In this document: positions 60,803-64,000 of the stretch, in pieces
Layout: the number at the start of each line of letters is the position of its first letter
How positions within the stretch are numbered: the stretch's first letter is position 1
Assembly (NCBI GenBank): GCA_964017155.1
Contig: OZ024856.1
Coordinates: forward strand, 6,279,313 to 6,343,312
Length of the DNA: 64,000 bases
DNA from: Oasisia sp. SBJ-2009
Lineage: Eukaryota; Annelida; Polychaeta; Sabellida; Siboglinidae
Direction: 5' to 3'
Position numbers and translations under genes: made by a program
The notes under the pieces: model-generated
Seen by the model: the letters and a program-made list of their open reading frames with translations, nothing else
Database searches by the model: none
Told to the model about the DNA's origin: nothing

Positions 60803-63800
60803 GGCAAGCCGTTGAACAACTTCATTGACACACACACAAGCGAAAAGACACGGATTAATACAATGGCTGCTAGACCAGCAGCACCAGTACAAAGTCTGCC
60901 TCCCACCGCGGTTCTTGTTCCAGCGGCGGTTGTGCAAGAGAAACTCGGCCCGGTCGAATTGCGTTTGATGCTTCATGACGACGTGCATGCACAGATCGAA
61001 TGGCTTGCCCACGAGGATTGTTGAAGAACAGTTTTGACTGCCCTCATTGTGCAATTCCGTACAGATTCATCACCCAACATGATTCCCAGGACGGATGGCG
61101 GTGGAAATGTCACTAGAGGCACAACGTGCAGGAAGGTTCATTTTTCAAGAGCAAGGTTCCTATTTCAAGAGCAAGGTTCCTATAGGGAAATTGATTTGGT
61201 TCTTATTTTCATGGGCCACTGAAATCCTGTTACATCATGTCACCTGGCAACTGACGCTGTCACCAAGAACTGCCATGGACTGGGGTAATTTCTACACAAT
61301 TGCTTTATTGACTGATTCACTGAAACAATTTTGAATATAAATACATGACGGATACATACAAATCAGGATAGACAATCAACAATAAGCAGGAAAGAAGCAA
61401 ACTGTTTATAATTCCTTTTCTTAATTAACAACAAAACATGTATGCCACTCTGTGGCAATTATACTGATGCGAGCATACCAGAGCTAAACAAATAAGTGTC
61501 ATAAAAAACATGATGATACATTTTGTCAATTAGCTATTAACTATGCTATTCACAATTATTCATACATACTATTATACTGAATTATACCACTGTGTTTCTT
61601 GTTAATAATGTTCTCCAGATGTAGGGTTTCATTGCCTTTTTTGAATATATCCATAGACATACAATTGTCAATATGATTCTTCATAATAACTGTATTACAT
61701 AGTTTTGGAAGAACATAGGTGACTGTGTTTTGTTTGGTATTGGTTTTGCAATGTGGTATTTTGTAAGCAATCTGTTGTCTCATATTGTAGTTGTGTAAGG
61801 GTGTGTGTTTTCATAAGAGACATCTGTTCGGCTAAACCCGCGACTGCTGGGCGGTTTCGACAACGCAAGCAAGAGCCGACGATTCACCTTAGTCCAGAAG
61901 CGAACGTTCCTTGACGTGGTGCGGCAGCTACAGATGACAAACCCTGCCTCACCTGGTAAGTACGACCGTAAGCGAGCGTGCTACATGTGTCTAAGAATCT
62001 TACGATCATATATTCCGGACACATTGTTGTCAAAAGTATATTTGTGACTCGTGTCTAATTTTAGTATGCGTATAGTACTTATACAAACGATATACTCAGC
62101 ACAATAAAACTTGCTGCACGTCCGCTGTCCGGCTGCGCCTTTTTTGTCCAGGGCGGGATGAGCTATTTAGCCACTATGATCCCGCGCTACGGTTCGTGCT
62201 AGACGTCTGCAACCTTCTGCACCAACCAAAGGTAAACCACTCAGTCCACCACAAGATGTATAGAGACCGTTCAGAGTTTATGGTTAGCCATCCGGAGGAC
62301 TACCAATTGACGGCAGAACACCACAACACCTTACTGACAGCAAAATGCGGGTTGAGCTGAGGCGGAAGAAAACTACAGATGAGATAAGGCAAGCCGTTGA
62401 ACAACTTCATTGACACACACACACAAGCGAAAAGACACGGATTAATACAATGGCTGCTAGACCAGCAGCACCAGTACAAATTCTGCCTCCCACCGCGGTT
62501 CTTGTTCCAGCGGCGGTTGTGCAAGAGAAACTCGGCCCGGTCGAATTGCGATTGATGCTTCATGACGACGTGCATGCACAGATCGAATGGCTTGCCCACG
62601 AGGATTGTTGAAGAACAGTTTTGACTGCCCTCATTGTGCAATTCCGTACAGATTCATCATGATTCCCAGGACGGATGGCGGTGGAAATGTCACTAGAGGC
62701 ACAACGTGCAGGAAGGTTCATTTTTCAAGAGCAAGGTTCCTATAGGGAAATTGATTTGGTTCTTATTTTCATGGGCCACTGAAATCCTGTTACATCATGT
62801 CACCTGGCAACTGACGCTGTCACCAAGAACTACCATGGACTGGGGTAATTTCTACACAATTGCTTTATTGACTGATTGACTGAAACAATTTTGAATATAA
62901 ATACATGACGGATACATACAAATCAGGATAGACAATCAACAATAAGCAGGAAAGAAGCAAACTGTTTATAATTCCTTTTCTTAATTAACAACAAAACATG
63001 TATGCCACCCTGTGGCAATTATACTGATGCGAGCATACCAGAGTTAATCAAATAAATGTCATAAAAACATGATGATACATTTTGTCAATTAGCTATTAAC
63101 TATGCTGTTCACAATTATTCATACATACTATTATACTGAATTATACCACTGTGTTTCTTGTTAATAATGTTCTCCAGATGTAGGGTTTCATTGCCTTTTT
63201 TGAATATATCCATAGACATACAATTGTCAATATGATTCTTTATAATAACTGTATTCCATAGTTTTGGACGAACATAGGTGACTGTGTTTTGTTTCGTATT
63301 GGTTTTGCAATGTGGTATTTTGTAAGCAATCTGTTGTCTCATATTGTAGTTGTGTAAGGGTGTGTGTTTTCATAAGAGACATCTGTTCGGCTAAACCCGC
63401 GACTGCTGGGCGGTTTCGACAACGCAAGCAAGAGCCGACGATTCACCTTAGTCCAGAAGCGAACGTTCCTTGACGTGGTGCGGCAGCTACAGATGACCAA
63501 CCCTGCCTCACCTGGTAAGTACGACCGTAAGCGAGCGTGCTACATGTGTCTAAGAATCTTACGATCATATATTCCGGACACATTGTTGTCAAAAGTATAT
63601 TTGTGACTCGTGTCTAATTTTAGTATGCGTACAGTACTTATACAAACGATATACTCAGCAAAATAAAACTTGCTGCACGTCCGCTCTCCCGCTGCGCCTT
63701 TTTTGTCCAGGGCGGGATGAGCTATTTAGCCACTATGATCCCGCGCTACGGTTCGTGCTAGACGTCTGCAACCTTCTGCACCAGCCAAAGGTAAACCACT

Positions 63801-64000
63801 CAGTCCACCACAAGATGTATAGAGACCGTTCAGAGTTGATGGTTAGCCATCCGGAGGACTACCAATTGACGGCAGAACACCACAACACCTTACTGACAGC
63901 AAAATGCGGGTTGAGCTGAGGCGGAAGAAAACTACAGATGAGATAAGACAAGCCGTTGAACAACTTCATTGACACACACACAAGCGAAAAGACACGGATT

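Larger units (their letters stand above)
45159..64000 (+). repeat. Composite satellite: at least 12 head-to-tail ~1.56-kb monomers, continuing past the window
   Basis: Anchored on TTGAACAACTTCATTGACAC, monomers start at 45159, 46725, 48310, 49875, 51430, 53015, 54579, 56136, 57700, 59257, 60812, 62397 and 63956. Lengths are 1555 to 1585 bp. Each contains, in order, a Merlin transposase N-terminal piece (plus), a LINE ORF2 C-terminal piece (minus), and a cysteine-rich ORF (plus). Long monomers (46725, 51430, 60812) share an 18-bp duplication of TTCAAGAGCAAGGTTCCTA-like sequence. Copies differ mainly by point changes and small indels. Confidence 0.97.

Overview
The window is animal nuclear DNA. 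It holds intron-split genes with GT-AG junctions, a tRNA-derived SINE, several families of non-LTR retrotransposon debris, DNA-transposon relics and very large amounts of tandem repeat. The gene set and the repeat types fit a lophotrochozoan, most likely a mollusc. That placement is inference, because no species-diagnostic sequence is visible.

Layout. (1) 410-2185, plus strand: the last four coding exons of an ABHD12-like serine hydrolase, with a LINE fragment in the last intron. (2) 5552-8602, plus strand: a complete three-exon RhoU/RhoV-type small GTPase of 222 residues, with CRE and CCAAT motifs upstream. (3) 12591-20028, minus strand: nine exons of a DPF/BAF45 (requiem) chromatin reader giving 391 residues, with every exon phase agreeing. 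Its last exon, which should complete the second PHD finger, was not found. Three of its introns carry minisatellites, and one of these is an amplified copy of the gene's own exon-intron junction. (4) 19.4-26 kb: a SINE, a large palindrome, a LINE, an array of CTCF-like motifs and an integrase relic. (5) 27680-27863, minus strand: an isolated exon of a glycoprotein-hormone-type LGR receptor, with a possible decayed tail at 25.4-26.0 kb. (6) 29.8-34.2 kb: a decayed LINE, a 39-bp minisatellite of about 1.45 kb and a 1.5-kb transposon with 27-bp inverted ends. (7) 34.6-44.0 kb: partly duplicated blocks carrying broken transposon-type coding segments (RING-like, SGNH-like, PIF/Harbinger-like, a long helical protein). 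(8) 44694-64000: a broken Merlin transposase end followed by at least 12 head-to-tail copies of a ~1.56-kb composite monomer. Each monomer combines a Merlin transposase N-terminus, an antisense LINE C-terminus and a cysteine-rich ORF. The array runs off the right edge.

The host genes share no single pathway: lipid hydrolysis (ABHD12), cytoskeletal signalling (RhoU), SWI/SNF chromatin reading (DPF) and hormone reception (LGR). RhoU and DPF are convergent. The most unusual material is the repeat biology: the splice-donor minisatellite, the CTCF-like cluster and the composite satellite with higher-order structure.
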